NCBI RefSeq assembly: GCF_030272615.1
Contig: NC_081412.1
Coordinates: forward strand, 26,504,501-26,568,500
Direction of reading: 5' to 3'
Length of the DNA: 64,000 nt
Origin: Cryptomeria japonica
Taxonomy: Eukaryota > Streptophyta > Pinopsida > Cupressales > Cupressaceae
This document shows, in pieces, positions 35,036-46,679 of this stretch. A program made the position numbers and the translations under genes. Below the pieces are notes generated by a model that did no database searches, had not been told where the DNA came from, and was given only the letters and a program-made list of their open reading frames with translations. Position 1 is the first letter of the stretch. The number at the start of each line of letters is the position of its first letter.

Positions 35036-36000
35036 CCATCCATTGCACACCTATTGCGCAAAGACACAAAATTCAAATGAGACTGCTTGTGTCAAAAGGC
35101 CTTTGAAATAAAAGAATATATGGCATCACCTCCAGTGCTTATGCCTCCTACTCCTGGAAAACCTCTTATTTTGTATATATGTGCTACTGCAGTGGCATTG
35201 GGGGCATTGTTGGCACAAACAGATGATCAAGGGAAGGAACATGCCATTTACTACATCAGTCGGACACTAGTAGGGTATGAACTCAATTATACCCCCATTG
35301 AGAGAGCATGTCTGGCATTGGTGTTCAACACATAAAAACTCTGACACTATATGCTGAACAACAAAACAAAACTAATTGCTAAGATTGACCCGCTTAAATA
35401 TCTCTTGTCAAAAGCTTCCCTCACTAGCAGAACCGCTAAATGAGTCATGCTATTAAGCGAGTTTGACATTGAATATGTAGACAAAAAGGCAATCAAGGGA
35501 CAAGTCATCATAGACTAGTTGGCGGACGCTCCACTTCCAGGTGACCATCCTAGTCTCATAGAATTACCAGATGAATTCATTATGACTGTTACCACGTCCT
35601 CCACATAACAATTATACTTTGATATCTCTTGCACCCAAAATGGATTGGGGGTAGGAATATTACTGATCACACCTTAAGGAGATGACATCCCGAAGTCATA
35701 CAAGATAGCTTTTGCATGTACCAACAACATCGCAGAATATGAGACACTCATTATAGGATTGTGCTTGGCTATCCACTGGAAAATAAGGGAATTACAAGTC
35801 CATGGTGATTTCCAACTTGTCATAAAACAAGTCAATGATGAATACCAAATAAAAGATGACAAACTCCTTCCCTACCATAGCATGGTTGAAGACTTAAGAA
35901 ACACTTCACGACAATAAAGTTTGATCAAGTCCCATGAACAAGCAATAGGGATGCAGATGCAATGACCACCATCGACTCCCTCCTTCAGATGCCAGCACAT
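35036..36000 (+). pseudogene. Gypsy-2 dual RNase H
   Basis: RT-linked RNase H at about 35087-35520 (LILYICATAVALGALLAQ, YYISRTLVGYELNYTPIERA). The second RNase H follows (NIAEYETLIIGL, LQVHGDFQLVIKQ) to about 35980. Several stops and frameshifts, so it is more damaged than in gypsy-1. Confidence 0.8.
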
Positions 36001-37386
36001 AGTCAGAAGTGTTAGTTCTTGGTTGAGCAACTATTTATACTGACATACAACCTACCAGAGTCTGAAATGGTGTGTGTACTCATTGGTCCCAAGTCCCCCT
36101 AGTACCAAGAAACCTTTGCTTTCCTAAAAGACAACGCCATTCTCCCACACCTCACCAAAACTCAACAACAAACCTTCATTTGCTGATGTGATCATTACAC
36201 CATCCTTGGAGACACCCTATTCAGAAGACATTTTTATGGTTCCCTCCTAGGGTGTTTAGATAAACAAGAGGTGAAATGGGCATTATGCAAAGTACACGAG
36301 GGCATATGTGGGGCACACTCAAGTGGGCTCACCTTGGCTGAAAAGCTTTTGAGAACGAGATATTATTGGCCTAAAATGGAAGTAGATGGATATAACTATG
36401 TGAAGAAACACATCCCTTGCCAACAACATGGCGACAAGATTCATGCACCATCACAAGAATTGTAGCCATTCATTACAACCTGGCCCTTCTCATAGTGGGG
36501 GCTCGATCTCATTGGGAAAATCCACTCTTCATCCTCCAACGAACATAAATTCATTATCACCGGCACCGAGTATTTCACCAAGTGGGTAGAGGCTATCCCT
36601 CTTACTTTTACCACTGGTAAGCAGATATCCAAATTCATCCTGAACTACCTGATCTGTCAATATGGCATTCCAAAAGTTATCATCACAGATAATGGTAGAC
36701 AATCTAAAAACTAGGATGTCAAAGAAATCTACCAAAGATTCAACATCCAACATCGCTTCTCCAACTCATACTACCCCAAAGGAAATGGTCAAGCTGAGGC
36801 TTCTAATAAAACCCTAATCAAAATCGTCAAAAAGACAGTCAATGAAGCTGGCCGTGATTGGCACCTCCAACTCCATCTTGCTTTGTAGGCCCACCGCACC
36901 TGCACAGGCACCACCCCTTATTCCCTCATCTTTGGCTTTGAAGCCATCCTTTCCCTTGAGATCACAATCCCCTCTCTATGGGTATCGCTGCAAAATATCC
37001 TACCAGATGAAGAATACAAAATTGCCCGCCTACAAGAGCTAGAATTGTTAGATAAAAGGCGACTCAAGGCCTTGAACCATCTCTAGGTATATCAGAACCG
37101 TTTGCGCATGAGTTATCACAAGAAAGTCAGAACCTGGGAATTCCAAATTGGTGATCTTGTCCTCATGGACAATCAAAAAAACCTTCAAGAAAGAGAAAAT
37201 AAAGGCAAGTTCGAGCAAAAAAACCTTCAAGAAAGAGAAAATAAAGGCAAGTTCGAGCCTAATTGGCTTGGACCATATGTAATCACAACAAAATATGGAT
37301 CAAAAGCTTATCAGTTGGGTGCTCCTGAAGGTTACCCTTTGGATGATCCAATGAATATCATGCACCTCAAAAGATTTTATGCCTAG
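36001..37386 (+). pseudogene. Gypsy-2 integrase
   Basis: Zinc finger HEGICGAHSSGLTLAEKLL at 36298-36355 with CQQHGD after it; core with D in the GLDLIGKIH-like segment, VIITDNG (about 36676), YYPKGNGQAEASN (about 36770). C-terminal part GDLVLMDNQKN and NWLGPYVI. A perfect 42-bp tandem duplication (QKNLQERENKGKFE twice, about 37174-37258) sits in the C-terminal domain. Natural end TAG 37384-37386. Stops and a frameshift interrupt the core. Confidence 0.85.
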
Positions 37387-39098
37387 TCCTTAGAAGGTCT
37401 TAAATTGTCAAAAAAAAAAAAACTCAAAAAATCAAAAAATCATGAAAAATACATAAAAAAATGAGAAAAAGATCTTGAAAAAATTATCACTTTGGTGAAA
37501 ACCTAGCAAACAGGCACCCTATGACACCCAAAATAAAATAAAAAATAAAATAAAATTCGTCCATCAGTGAAAACCACTTTGTGACGCTATGGACAAGTAC
37601 CTTGGTGAAAACCTCCATGTAGGCGCCAAGGTAAATAAAACTAGATCCGTTGTCTATCAGGTCTGTACTGCAATCACCCTCCCATCTAGTCCACCCATCA
37701 CCTTCGAATAAATCACACGTATGATGACGAGTCTTCACCTAAATCATGAATAAGGAATATCCCATCAACTGAGCTTTTATGGCTCTGTGTGAACTTCATA
37801 AAGTCTTTAGAATAATCCTAAGTCCATAGGTTGATCTTCAAGGCCATATGATCACTTGCCCAATCCAAAACTTCACTTGATTTATCCTTTGCCCTAGGGA
37901 TGAATCCTTTCCTCTCCTGGCAACTTAATCCTCCATCCTAACCCTACTCTTGGCAAGAGGTGTTAGTTGGTCATGAGTGAATGACTTGTTTTAATTTCTT
38001 GGATTTCACATTTTAGACTTCCATCTTTTACCCTATGACTGTATCTATTCACGACTGCCCGGATTTTCCATATCCAGGTATGTTTACAATAGTTGCATAC
38101 TAGGGCATATTTTCATAGCATGGTATATTTTTGATCTCTCTTGTATAAACCCGCGACTTGGTACTAGTGTTTATCAACTCTTACCCTCTCGTGTACAAGA
38201 GGTATTAGTGTGTTTGAGGGTTTCCTTGCATGTATCCACAACTTTGTATTAGTGTTTCTCAACACTTACATAGTTGTGTAAGGAATTCCCATTTGACTGT
38301 GAGTCAGTCCACGCCTTGGATTTCTCATGGCATCCTGATTCCTATAATCAGTCGTGCAAGTCACCCGAGGCAATATCAAACTAGGTTGGCTCTCCGTATT
38401 TTTTGTGCACAACTTTCACCACCATTCCATAAAGTCCTAATCTAATAACCCCTTGGAGTCCTCAATTTCCTCCATTCCCCATCTATTCCATATTATTCTA
38501 TTTTCTATCTAAGATCATTGTGTTATTATTGGCTTATTCCCTCTTTGCATTATTCATTCAAGTCATATTATTCATATAGATTGCATTACTTATTCATTTC
38601 ATTACACTACTCATTTAGATTGGCATTCTTTCACAAAAATTTATCACATAGGTTGAACCTAGATTTCATCACATGCACATCACACACATCATTTATAAAT
38701 AAATGACATTAATTCACCCACGTAACATTACATTCATTCATCATACAGATTGCATCATAAATCATTTTACATCTACATATCCATCATACATTTGCATATA
38801 TACACATCAAAAAGCATGATCACTCATCCTACATCCAAAAATGTGCCACTAGCATATCATAGGCATACATATATAAGCATCCACACTACATCACAAATAG
38901 GTTAGCGCAACATATCCATAATTGCATCCATACATCACATCACAAGAAAAATAAAGAGAATCCATCATAATAAAAAGTATACACATCATCTATCATCACA
39001 AAATCATATATATATATATATAAAGAGATAAATATGTTTGTCATAATACAATGATCACACCGAAGGGTCAAAATATGATACACAAGCCAAAAATGGAG
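37387..39098. other. Gypsy-2 spacer between pol and PMD gene
   Basis: 1.7 kb without a recognised gene. It starts with an A-run (37411-37422) and has AATAAAATAAAAT words at 37528-37556, and later many CATCA/CACATCA words. It corresponds to 5423-8068 of gypsy-1. Confidence 0.6.
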
Positions 39099-41187
39099 TT
39101 AGCTCTCCCCTCCTATCTCCCCACCCCCCTCCGCTGTACCTCCTCCACCTGAGCCTCCTACCTCCCCTCCTCTTGGTAGCCTAAAACCCACCGATCCACC
39201 TCTATGCTAGCTCTGTGTCGGCCACTGACTTTGTGTCCTGTGAGATCGCACACTCTCAGTGTACAAGGCCGCTCGTTGTGGTGTAGGTACTACTCCAGAA
39301 TATAATCCCCTGTAATACTCTGCCTCTCGAGCTTCCCTCTTTGCCCTATCCCACTGCTGCATAATATCAACATATATCTGCCCAAGCCCTGCGGGAACCA
39401 ACACCTGGTGGGATGCATCCCTCTCCCCCCGCAGTCATGTCACATCCACCTCTACCCTCTGTACTCTATCTTGGAGCCTTGCTAGCTCGACATCCTATCG
39501 ATGAATAACATCCTGAAGGCCCACTATAGCTATCCTTGTCCGGGCCTCCTCTAGCATCCTCTCTGACTCCTCCCTCTCCTGCCTCAAGGCATCTACCTTT
39601 GTCCTCGCTGTATGGAGGCTCTCCATGAAATCTGATATCTCTCGCATCAGCCACTCCACCTCTGCCCCCAGAATCTCCCTCCTAGCCCTCTCTATCTGTA
39701 GCTCATTCTCAAGAGAATGAAGCCTCGCCCGAGTATTATCCCGCTCCTACTGTACTCTGTCAAAGTCAGCCTATGATACCCCTCCCCTCTCCTCCACCTA
39801 TGCCTTAGGAGAATCCATTGGTACAACACCCTCTCCCCCGCCAACCACAACCTCTGCGACCTCTCCTACTGTTGCATCCTCTCCCTCTCCCTCCTCCATA
39901 CCACCCTGACTCTCCTATGTTGTTCGCCAGCACCACACCCTGCACCAATCACAACTCTCTGCCCTGGGCCATCATCCTCACCACCGACCACCTGATCTAC
40001 TGCTGGTTGCAACTTCTCCTCCTCCAAAACCCCAGGAATGGTAAGGCATACTGGCAAGTGCCCCTCCCACCAACTCTTGTATCCTTCTGTAGTACCTGAA
40101 CCTCACCTACTCCCATCTGCTCATCCCATACCAAATGAGACGTCTGAAAATAGATCCTACCCTCCAAGGGACTCGTCATCAGGCCCCAATATATCACCTC
40201 CCGTGTAATCCAAGGATACATTGGAATGTCCCCCACTATATCCTCTACCTGCCCAAGCTATCTGGCCACTCTGAATGGTGCATAATAATCCATAATATAC
40301 ATTGACCTCCCAAAAATCCACATTTCTACCCCAACCCAGTGTAGCTGCCAGTCACCCCTCCATCTCTCACAACCCAAAAATGGTCGCCATGTAAACCGCG
40401 TAAGCTCATTCAGAATCCTGCACCAAAACCATATAGACCCTATCTGCGTATAATGCAACAACCCCCTGTATTTATCTACATATGGTTGTTGAGCCCGCTT
40501 GTCCTGTACACCTAGTGGTTGAATAATTGCAATGTGCTCCCAAGCCTAGATGTGAAGAAGTGTCACTCCTGCAGATAAACTGGCATACTCCCTATAAACC
40601 ACTAGATGCATATCATGGTACAACTGAGCTAGCATCGCTGCTCCCCACGCATACTGCACACCATCATGGATCATGAAATAAAGGCCCCTGCTCCATCCAA
40701 CAGGAAATCCATGCCCGCCTAAATCAGGTATAATCCGCCCACTCAAAAATCCACAAATCACTAGTACCAACCGAGAAATCCACTGAATACCCATCACCCT
40801 GCCCAAATGCATCCTACTCCTGTCCAACATCGGTGGGGTCTCATACTCACAAACCTCCTGAAGGTAAAAATCTGCTACATCCAACTGATACTCTGGGATG
40901 ACGCCACGAATGGGGATCTTCAAGATCCTCCATACATCCAAAAGGGCAACTGTCGCCTCCCCAGTAGGATGATGCAAGGTGTTATACCTGTTGTCCCACC
41001 TCTCCACTAAGGTTGTCATCATCATAGTATGCACCCGTATCCTTGGCCACTTGCCCATATAATGTAATCCAAGAGTGGCTAGCACCTCCAACTCATCATG
41101 GCCCAACTCCCGATATAAGATCATTGTAGCAAGCCAATGCTCCCTCGAAGCCAACGACCCCATCTTCACCTGCATCCAACAAATCAA
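39099..41187 (-). pseudogene. Plant mobile domain (PMD) protein, antisense cargo of gypsy-2
   Basis: Minus strand, opposite to pol. The N-terminal 213 codons (40546-41187) align with gypsy-1 PMD: LVERWDNRYNTLHHPTGEAT, LLDVWRILKIPIRG, GGHGFPVGWSRG, LVVYREYASLSAGVTLLHI. TAG at 40546-40548 stands in place of the conserved Trp of the xWAWE motif. TAG at 40258-40260 aligns with Gln of gypsy-1. A frameshift lies between about 39405 and 39997. The C-terminal coiled coil and Gly-rich tail (39099-39404) end at TAA 39099-39101. The first codons may follow a splice acceptor (TGCAG ending at 41170). Confidence 0.85.
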
Positions 41188-41289
41188 ATCATTACTTCCA
41201 TGTCCACAAGTCCTTTTCTACCCTTCGGAACCAACCATACCCTCACCCTATCCCAAAAATTCTAAACCTAAGCCTAAACTACCCCCTTT

Positions 41290-41620
41290 TGGGTGCACGT
41301 GCTGATTTGTCTAGCGCTCGGGCCAAAACTGTGGCACTTGCGCTAACAGATAAAGCTCACCTCCCTAGACCTCCTTCCAACCTCCGTCAATGCGAGCACC
41401 TGCGCACTAGTGCGAGTGCCCGCGTAAACCCTTGAGCGCCCACGTCGAAACATGAGTGCTTGCTCCAAAGTGCGAGCAACCGCGCTCATCAACCCCCATC
41501 CCCCAAAAATCCTGTTCTGCCTACCCCCTCCCAGCGAGCGTCCACGCTATTCACTAGTGCTCGCTCTAACCCAGGGACGTGCACGCTGAAACAATGATCA
41601 GCGCATGTGCCTCGCCAAGT
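41290..41620. repeat. GCG-rich array upstream of gypsy-2 PMD gene
   Basis: Dense words such as CTAGCGCTCG, GTGCGAGCACCTGCGC, TTGAGCGCCCACG and AAGTGCGAGCAACCGCGC, far above the local CpG level. It occupies the same place (between PMD start and 3' LTR) as the AGCGCT array of gypsy-1, and similar words fill the gypsy-2 leader. Confidence 0.65.
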
Positions 41621-42105
41621 CTATGCCCTAAACTTAGCCCCAGTTCTACCCCTAACCTAAAAATTCCAAAAGAGGGGATGGTCCTACATACCGGTGGTCC
41701 ATAGCTAGTGGGTCTATCGAACCGTCAGATCCTCTCAACGTAATGATCACGGGTAGGAATGTGGTCCATCTCTCCTCTTCTTCTATGCTTTGAGTGGCTC
41801 CAAGGCTTGTGTGTAACAATGACTCCTCAATGGGACCTTTGTGGCTTATATGGGCCCTCGCAAGGGCCCCTTCCCTATGCGGTCTCGCATCTACTATTCT
41901 TTCTTCTAGATTTTTTGCATCTACTTCATATTTCTTCCTCACTTATCTCTTCCACTAAAATTCTTCTTTCTTTATTTTTGAGAATTTTTTTATCAATTTT
42001 CTTTTGACAAAATTCTCGAGGGGGCATACACCTCCCACACTTTACGCTGGGGCATATGTTTCTTCTTCTTCTATCTTCTACCCATCGCCAAATTTGCCGC
42101 TGTGT
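41621..42105. other. Gypsy-2 sub-PPT region with conserved block
   Basis: Non-coding. TCTCGAGGGGGCATA at 42014-42028 is the exact counterpart of 2386-2400 in gypsy-1, and TGGGGCAT follows near 42049. No ORF is recognised. Confidence 0.55.
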
Positions 42106-42120
42106 AAAAGAGGGGCAAAA
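42106..42120 (+). other. Polypurine tract of gypsy-2
   Basis: AAAAGAGGGGCAAAA directly before the LTR start TGTAGACA; same core as gypsy-1. Confidence 0.85.
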
Positions 42121-43398
42121 TGTAGACATCTAAAAATAATCATTTTAATTATTTTTAATTCCTGACATAATTAATTTATTAATCATGCCAATTTTAATTC
42201 TCCTCAATATTAATTAATTATAATTAATATTGTCACTATAGTCTATGATTGATTTATTTAATAAATCAACCCCCTTTTATTCTTCTAAAAATCTTCAATA
42301 TTAAATCTCCTCAAAGTCCTCTTAACTGATTAATTTCAATTAATTAGTTAACCTAAGTGATTCCTACAAATCATCTTTTCCTAATCCATCATTAACCTAA
42401 TAAATTCTTCTAGAAACTCCCTAAACTTACTTAGTATTATTCTTCTAATTTTTAATTCCCTCCACTCATTCTCTCTCCTAGTCAAATCCTCCTACAAATC
42501 TTATCTATCCTAATCCCACCTAACCTTTCCTCTATTCCCCCTCCTAATGAGTTGCTAGTAGCTAATCATCATGATTAGCCACAAAGTCAACTCCTTGTTC
42601 CTTCCATCCAACCACTCTCCTTAAATGCCCTTTTCCTAGGTGAATGTGAGATTTTCAAAATCTCACATTCCTCTAGACATCTCATCTGCCAAGGATTTTT
42701 TAATTCCTTCTTATTCCTCCAATCCCCATGAATATCCTTTTTTGAAGAATCTTTAATTCTTCCTCTGCATCCCTCAAGAAATGTCCCATCCCTTGCTCTT
42801 CTCAAGGCACATTGGGAAGTCTTCCCAATGTACCTTGAGGAGTGTGGAGACAAGAAATTCCTTTAAGTTATATCTCTTGGTCTCCACACCTCCTCTTGGG
42901 TCTTGTGTGGGCTCACAAGAAATCCCAACCCTCCATCTTGGGTCAATCGTATCCATTCATTTGTCCTCTTCTCTCTCTATAAATTGAGGACTCCATCCCC
43001 TCACATTTCATCTCCAATTTTAGCAAGTTCATGTTGTTAGTTTGTGCCTAGAAAACCATATTTCCATCCTCACCATGCCAAAATTATCCTTCATCCATAC
43101 TTAGTCATATTATCCATCTCATCCCTCAAATCCATTTTATCCATTTGTGCACAATGTTGGAGAGCCAACCAAATCAAACAATCTAGGAGCGAATCGACAT
43201 CACATTGGAGACATTTGGGCATACTTCGACTTCATCCAAGCTCCATCCAAGGAAGAAGGTAAATGTTTGCGAGGTAAAAAGTATTAATCTTCATGTTTTC
43301 ATGTGAGTTGATTTATGCTTTTATGATTTCATATGTTTTTGTGTTTTGATTTGCATACTAACCATCCAAATCCACCTTCCACTCTTTTCCCCTCTTCA
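42121..43398 (+). repeat. Gypsy-2 3' LTR
   Basis: 1,278 bp, against 1,285 bp for the 5' LTR, with scattered substitutions and small indels. Ends CCCCTCTTCA and is followed by the CTCTT target duplication. Confidence 0.93.
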
Positions 43399-43403
43399 CT
43401 CTT
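43399..43403. repeat. Target-site duplication of gypsy-2, right copy (CTCTT)
   Basis: Identical to 20827-20831. Beyond it copia gag resumes. Confidence 0.85.
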
Positions 43404-44381
43404 CATTGCCATCTTCATCTTTAGATTCTTCATCAGTCACACCTTCATCCACTGCAACATAATAGTGTTTTTTGCTTTTCCCTTTGAATTTCTTGAACTT
43501 ATCTTTCTTATCAGTGTTAGGGCAGTTAGCAACATTATGACCAATCTTACTACAAGAGAAACACTTTAAAGGTAGCTTTCCTTTACACTTACCAGTGCCT
43601 CTTGGAAATCTCTTGGCTAGTAGTGCTTCAAGTTCCCTTACTTGATCTTCATTATCTTCACTTTCTCGGTTACCTCCATGACTAGATCCACACTCATGAA
43701 TTTAACATATATTCTTTCCTTTTCTAGCAGATGAACTAGTAACAAAAGCTTTAAAAGAAGATTCAGTAGATTTTGCCACACTATTGTCAAAACTATTTAA
43801 CTCAAAGGTTGTAAACTTACCAATCAAAGGGTCAACAGTTACCTTATCCTTTGAAATGGATCTCAGTTCTTGGATTGCCGATACTCTAATAACATACTGA
43901 GGTTGAAGAGTTCTGAGCATTTTACTTACCACCACATTATCATAAATTTTACCACCAACACCTTTTATACTGCCAATAACTTCTTTAATTCTTTGACCAT
44001 ACTGCGCAATGTTTTCTCCTTCTTGCATTTTCATATCATCAAATTTTCCTCTCAAGCTTTCCTCTTTTTCTCTTTGTACATGCTTATCTCCTCCATGAAT
44101 TGTTTCTAATTTTTCCCAAACCTCATGTGCAGTTTCCAATCCTTGAACATCAATATATTCAGAATCAGATAAAGTACTTACAAGAGCTTCAAGGGCTTGC
44201 ATTTTCTCCTGTTGATCTTTAAGTTCATCCAGTGTCAAGGGAGTAGTAGTAGGAGCCACATATGTTGTTTCAACATGTTCCCAATATTGCTCGCACCAAG
44301 ACCTTTGAGATATATCTTCATTCTGTCTTTCCAGATCTTATAGTTATCCTTTTTGAATTTTGGACCCTCTTTCTTCATCAT
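43404..44381 (-). pseudogene. Copia gag with zinc knuckle
   Basis: Minus strand from ATG 44379-44381 (MMKKEGPKFKKDNYKIWKDR), with a one-base frameshift near 44290-44300, then the UBN2-type gag ELKDQQEKMQALEALVSTL, AHEVWEKLETIHGGD, MLRTLQPQYVIRV (43702-44259). A TAA at 43702-43704 is followed in the same frame by the zinc knuckle CFSCSKIGHNVANC (about 43516-43557). Gypsy-2 cuts it before the protease. Confidence 0.9.
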
Positions 44382-44443
44382 CTTGTCTTCCTCAGAATCT
44401 TTTCCTCAAGTGGTTGAGCTTTTCTACACACAAAGGACCACCA

Positions 44444-44454
44444 CTCTGATACCA
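44444..44454 (-). other. Copia primer-binding site (initiator Met tRNA type)
   Basis: TGGTATCAGAG on the minus strand, complement of the plant initiator methionine tRNA 3' end, two nt inside the LTR. Confidence 0.9.
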
Positions 44455-44456
44455 AT

Positions 44457-46006
44457 TGTTAATCCTACGAGGATCCAATTAATACTAAGAGGGGGGGGAG
44501 GTGAATCAATATTAACACAATTTATAACTTCAAATCAAAATACCATTTATAAAAGATCTGAAATCATTAATACATGAATCTATCCCTTTAGGAGATCTCA
44601 TACACTTGTTACCCACTTATGCAAAATTAATAATCAAAATATTCACCAATGAGATATCTGATCAACACATACTCATACTGACTTATTATCAGATCAGAAT
44701 ACTTCATCTATCAATTCATTAACGTTACCAGTAACCACTTACAGATCTTTGATAAATAGTAGTAAACTTATCATAACCGGTAATCAGAAATAATGCATGA
44801 AAACATAAACACTATGAATTGACATTCCACACATGAACACCAAGATTTTTTGACATGGAAACCCAAATGGGAAAAACCATGGTGGGGATTGGTACCCACA
44901 ATAATTTATACTCTTTCAAAGTATGCCTTGTTAAGAGCTTAGCCCGGTTAGGAGCTTACAATGCACCTGGTTAAGAGAAGACCCTGTTAGGAGTCACCCG
45001 GTTAAGGGATTTGCCTATCACTCCAGATAAGAGCTTAATGATCTATTAGGATCAACCTAGTTAGAGGATTTAAATACTCTTTTGTGAGCTACCCTATTAG
45101 GGGACTTAGATGGCAAAAGGTGTGTTAGGACCTACCCGGCTAAGGGATTTATGCTATTGTAATTGTTAGGGAACAACAATGAAAAATGATTTGTTACTTT
45201 GCACTTTCAACTTGCTAATTCAGATCCAGTTATGCTTCACAGTCGGAAACACTCAAGCACATCTCTATCTTCTCTAGGATAACTTAACTCATTCTCCTAA
45301 TGCCACTGACACAATAAACATCAATTGTGTCAACCTAAATAGCCATTTCAACCAGGTTGGCCACAAAATCTAGTTACATCATAAAATTAAAATTAGATCA
45401 CAAGAGATCATCATAGATCGCTATACAGATCATTACAACAAATTATAATGCAATATCAACCATTGGTTGATCTTAACCCATCACGAAAATTCTATCTGTA
45501 TCCTCAAAACACTCTACTAAGCATTTTGTTGATTCCCAAGAAAATCTTCCTTGAATCACACCAAAACAATAATTAAATCTTTCACACGGGTTTTGCCATG
45601 TTACCAACTTCATTTAGACTCTCCGTCAATCACCATCATAACATAAATCATTACTGGTTGAGTGAATTCATCATCGATCCTAAAACCTTAGCACAACTCC
45701 ATAAAAAATTCAAAACATGCCTTCCGATAATGAACATAGGATGCGGTTTTGGTCACATACACAAATGCATCATAAAATCTTATGTCTCAAACCACAAGTC
45801 TCCAACCATGACCAATTTACCGATTCCATCAAAATATTTTCTTTAACCAGTTGAAGTCCTAATTCTCAGTCCTGCCAGTAAACCCTGTCATACTTACAAA
45901 TTCTAAATCTAGTAGACCAAATTGCTTATCCAAAAATTCAGACATCAAATTTCATTTGTAATCATGATCAAACATTAATTGACATAGGTTGCCATCAATG
46001 ACAACA
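44457..46006 (-). repeat. Copia 5' LTR
   Basis: On the plus strand it starts TGTTAATCC next to the PBS and ends GACAACA, giving TGTT/AACA termini, 1,550 bp. The outer end is inferred from the inverted terminal tetranucleotide, because the partner LTR is outside the window. From about 44920 to 45170 a degenerate repeat of CCGGTTAAGGG / CCTATTAGGGG-like words occurs about 13-50 bp apart. Confidence 0.7.
44903..44910 (-). promoter_or_regulatory. Possible TATA box of copia LTR
   Basis: TATAAATT on the minus strand, about 450 bp before the PBS. Weak, position only. Confidence 0.35.
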
Positions 46007-46088
46007 CAAATAATTGATCATGTCATCATCATTCTTCTACCGATATAGTCATCAACTCATATGCATCAGTTATGCCAATCATGCAAAT

Positions 46089-46679
46089 AAATATTACCAC
46101 CATATCTACATAGTTTGGAGTAACACATGCTTCACCTTTTGGATTTATTTCACCTTCATAAGCCATGCAATATACATTTCATAGTAATCACGCCAAAATA
46201 TCCACCCCGTTTTGTTAAAAAATATTCCCCTCACAAGTTTTAACTTATTTTGGTGTAGCTATATCTATTGTTATCCCACTCCAATGCACACCATAGACCC
46301 TATAATTAACCAACTCATGTGGAATGTAAGTCATCTACAAGACTAACTCACTTCCCTATCCACATCTTACTTTCAACCCCTCATTCCACCTTACTACCAT
46401 TGTATTACTTACTCCTAGCTTAAAGGTGCCCCATTTTGAAATTTATAGTGGAATAGACAATCTATAAACATATGTTCCTAACTTGACTTCAATTTGTAGT
46501 TATTTTAATTTTTAGAATGTATTAAATCCAAATGTTAATAATATTGTGAACATTATTTTTTATTCTTTGATGATTAAATTTTATGCAATATCAATATTAA
46601 TTCTTTATTAATATATAATACTAAATATATCTATCACTATAATTATCAAATTATATTTACTAATTGGATCTCAATTTAA
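46089..46679. repeat. About 590-bp direct repeat, copy 1
   Basis: Starts AAATATTACCACCATATCT and ends CTCAATTTAA. Copy 2 is at 48345-48938 in the same orientation and is nearly identical apart from scattered changes. No TG..CA ends, no target duplication recognised, no ORF of note. Confidence 0.85.

Larger units (their letters stand above)
20832..43398 (+). mobile_element. Gypsy-2: Tat-like gypsy element with internal duplication and antisense PMD gene
   Basis: 22.6 kb, plus strand. LTRs 20832-22116 and 42121-43398 start TGTAGACA and end TTCA, with perfect 5-bp target duplication. Pol is about as far along as in gypsy-1, with the same domain order, the same purine tract and an antisense PMD gene before the 3' LTR, so the two belong to one clade. 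LTRs differ by substitutions and small indels at clearly more sites than in gypsy-1, so this insertion is older. A 5.36-kb tandem duplication gives it two leaders and two gags. Gag-pol has many stops, some frameshifts and a mutated RT active site. Confidence 0.92.
1..46006 (-). mobile_element. Degenerate Ty1/copia retrotransposon, host of both gypsy insertions
   Basis: Read on the minus strand from 46006 leftward the order is 5' LTR, tRNA-Met-type PBS, gag with zinc knuckle, protease, integrase, then reverse transcriptase, which is the standard copia order. The element is split into three pieces (43404-46006, 19409-20831 and 1-907) by two gypsy elements, each bounded by a 5-bp target duplication, and the pieces join in the correct order when the insertions are removed. 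The left edge of the window cuts it inside reverse transcriptase, so the RNase H and 3' LTR are not seen. It carries stops, frameshifts and catalytic substitutions, so it is old and inactive. Confidence 0.9.

Noticed and set aside
38998-39020. ATATAT run in the gypsy-2 spacer
   Set aside because: Simple repeat of low information.
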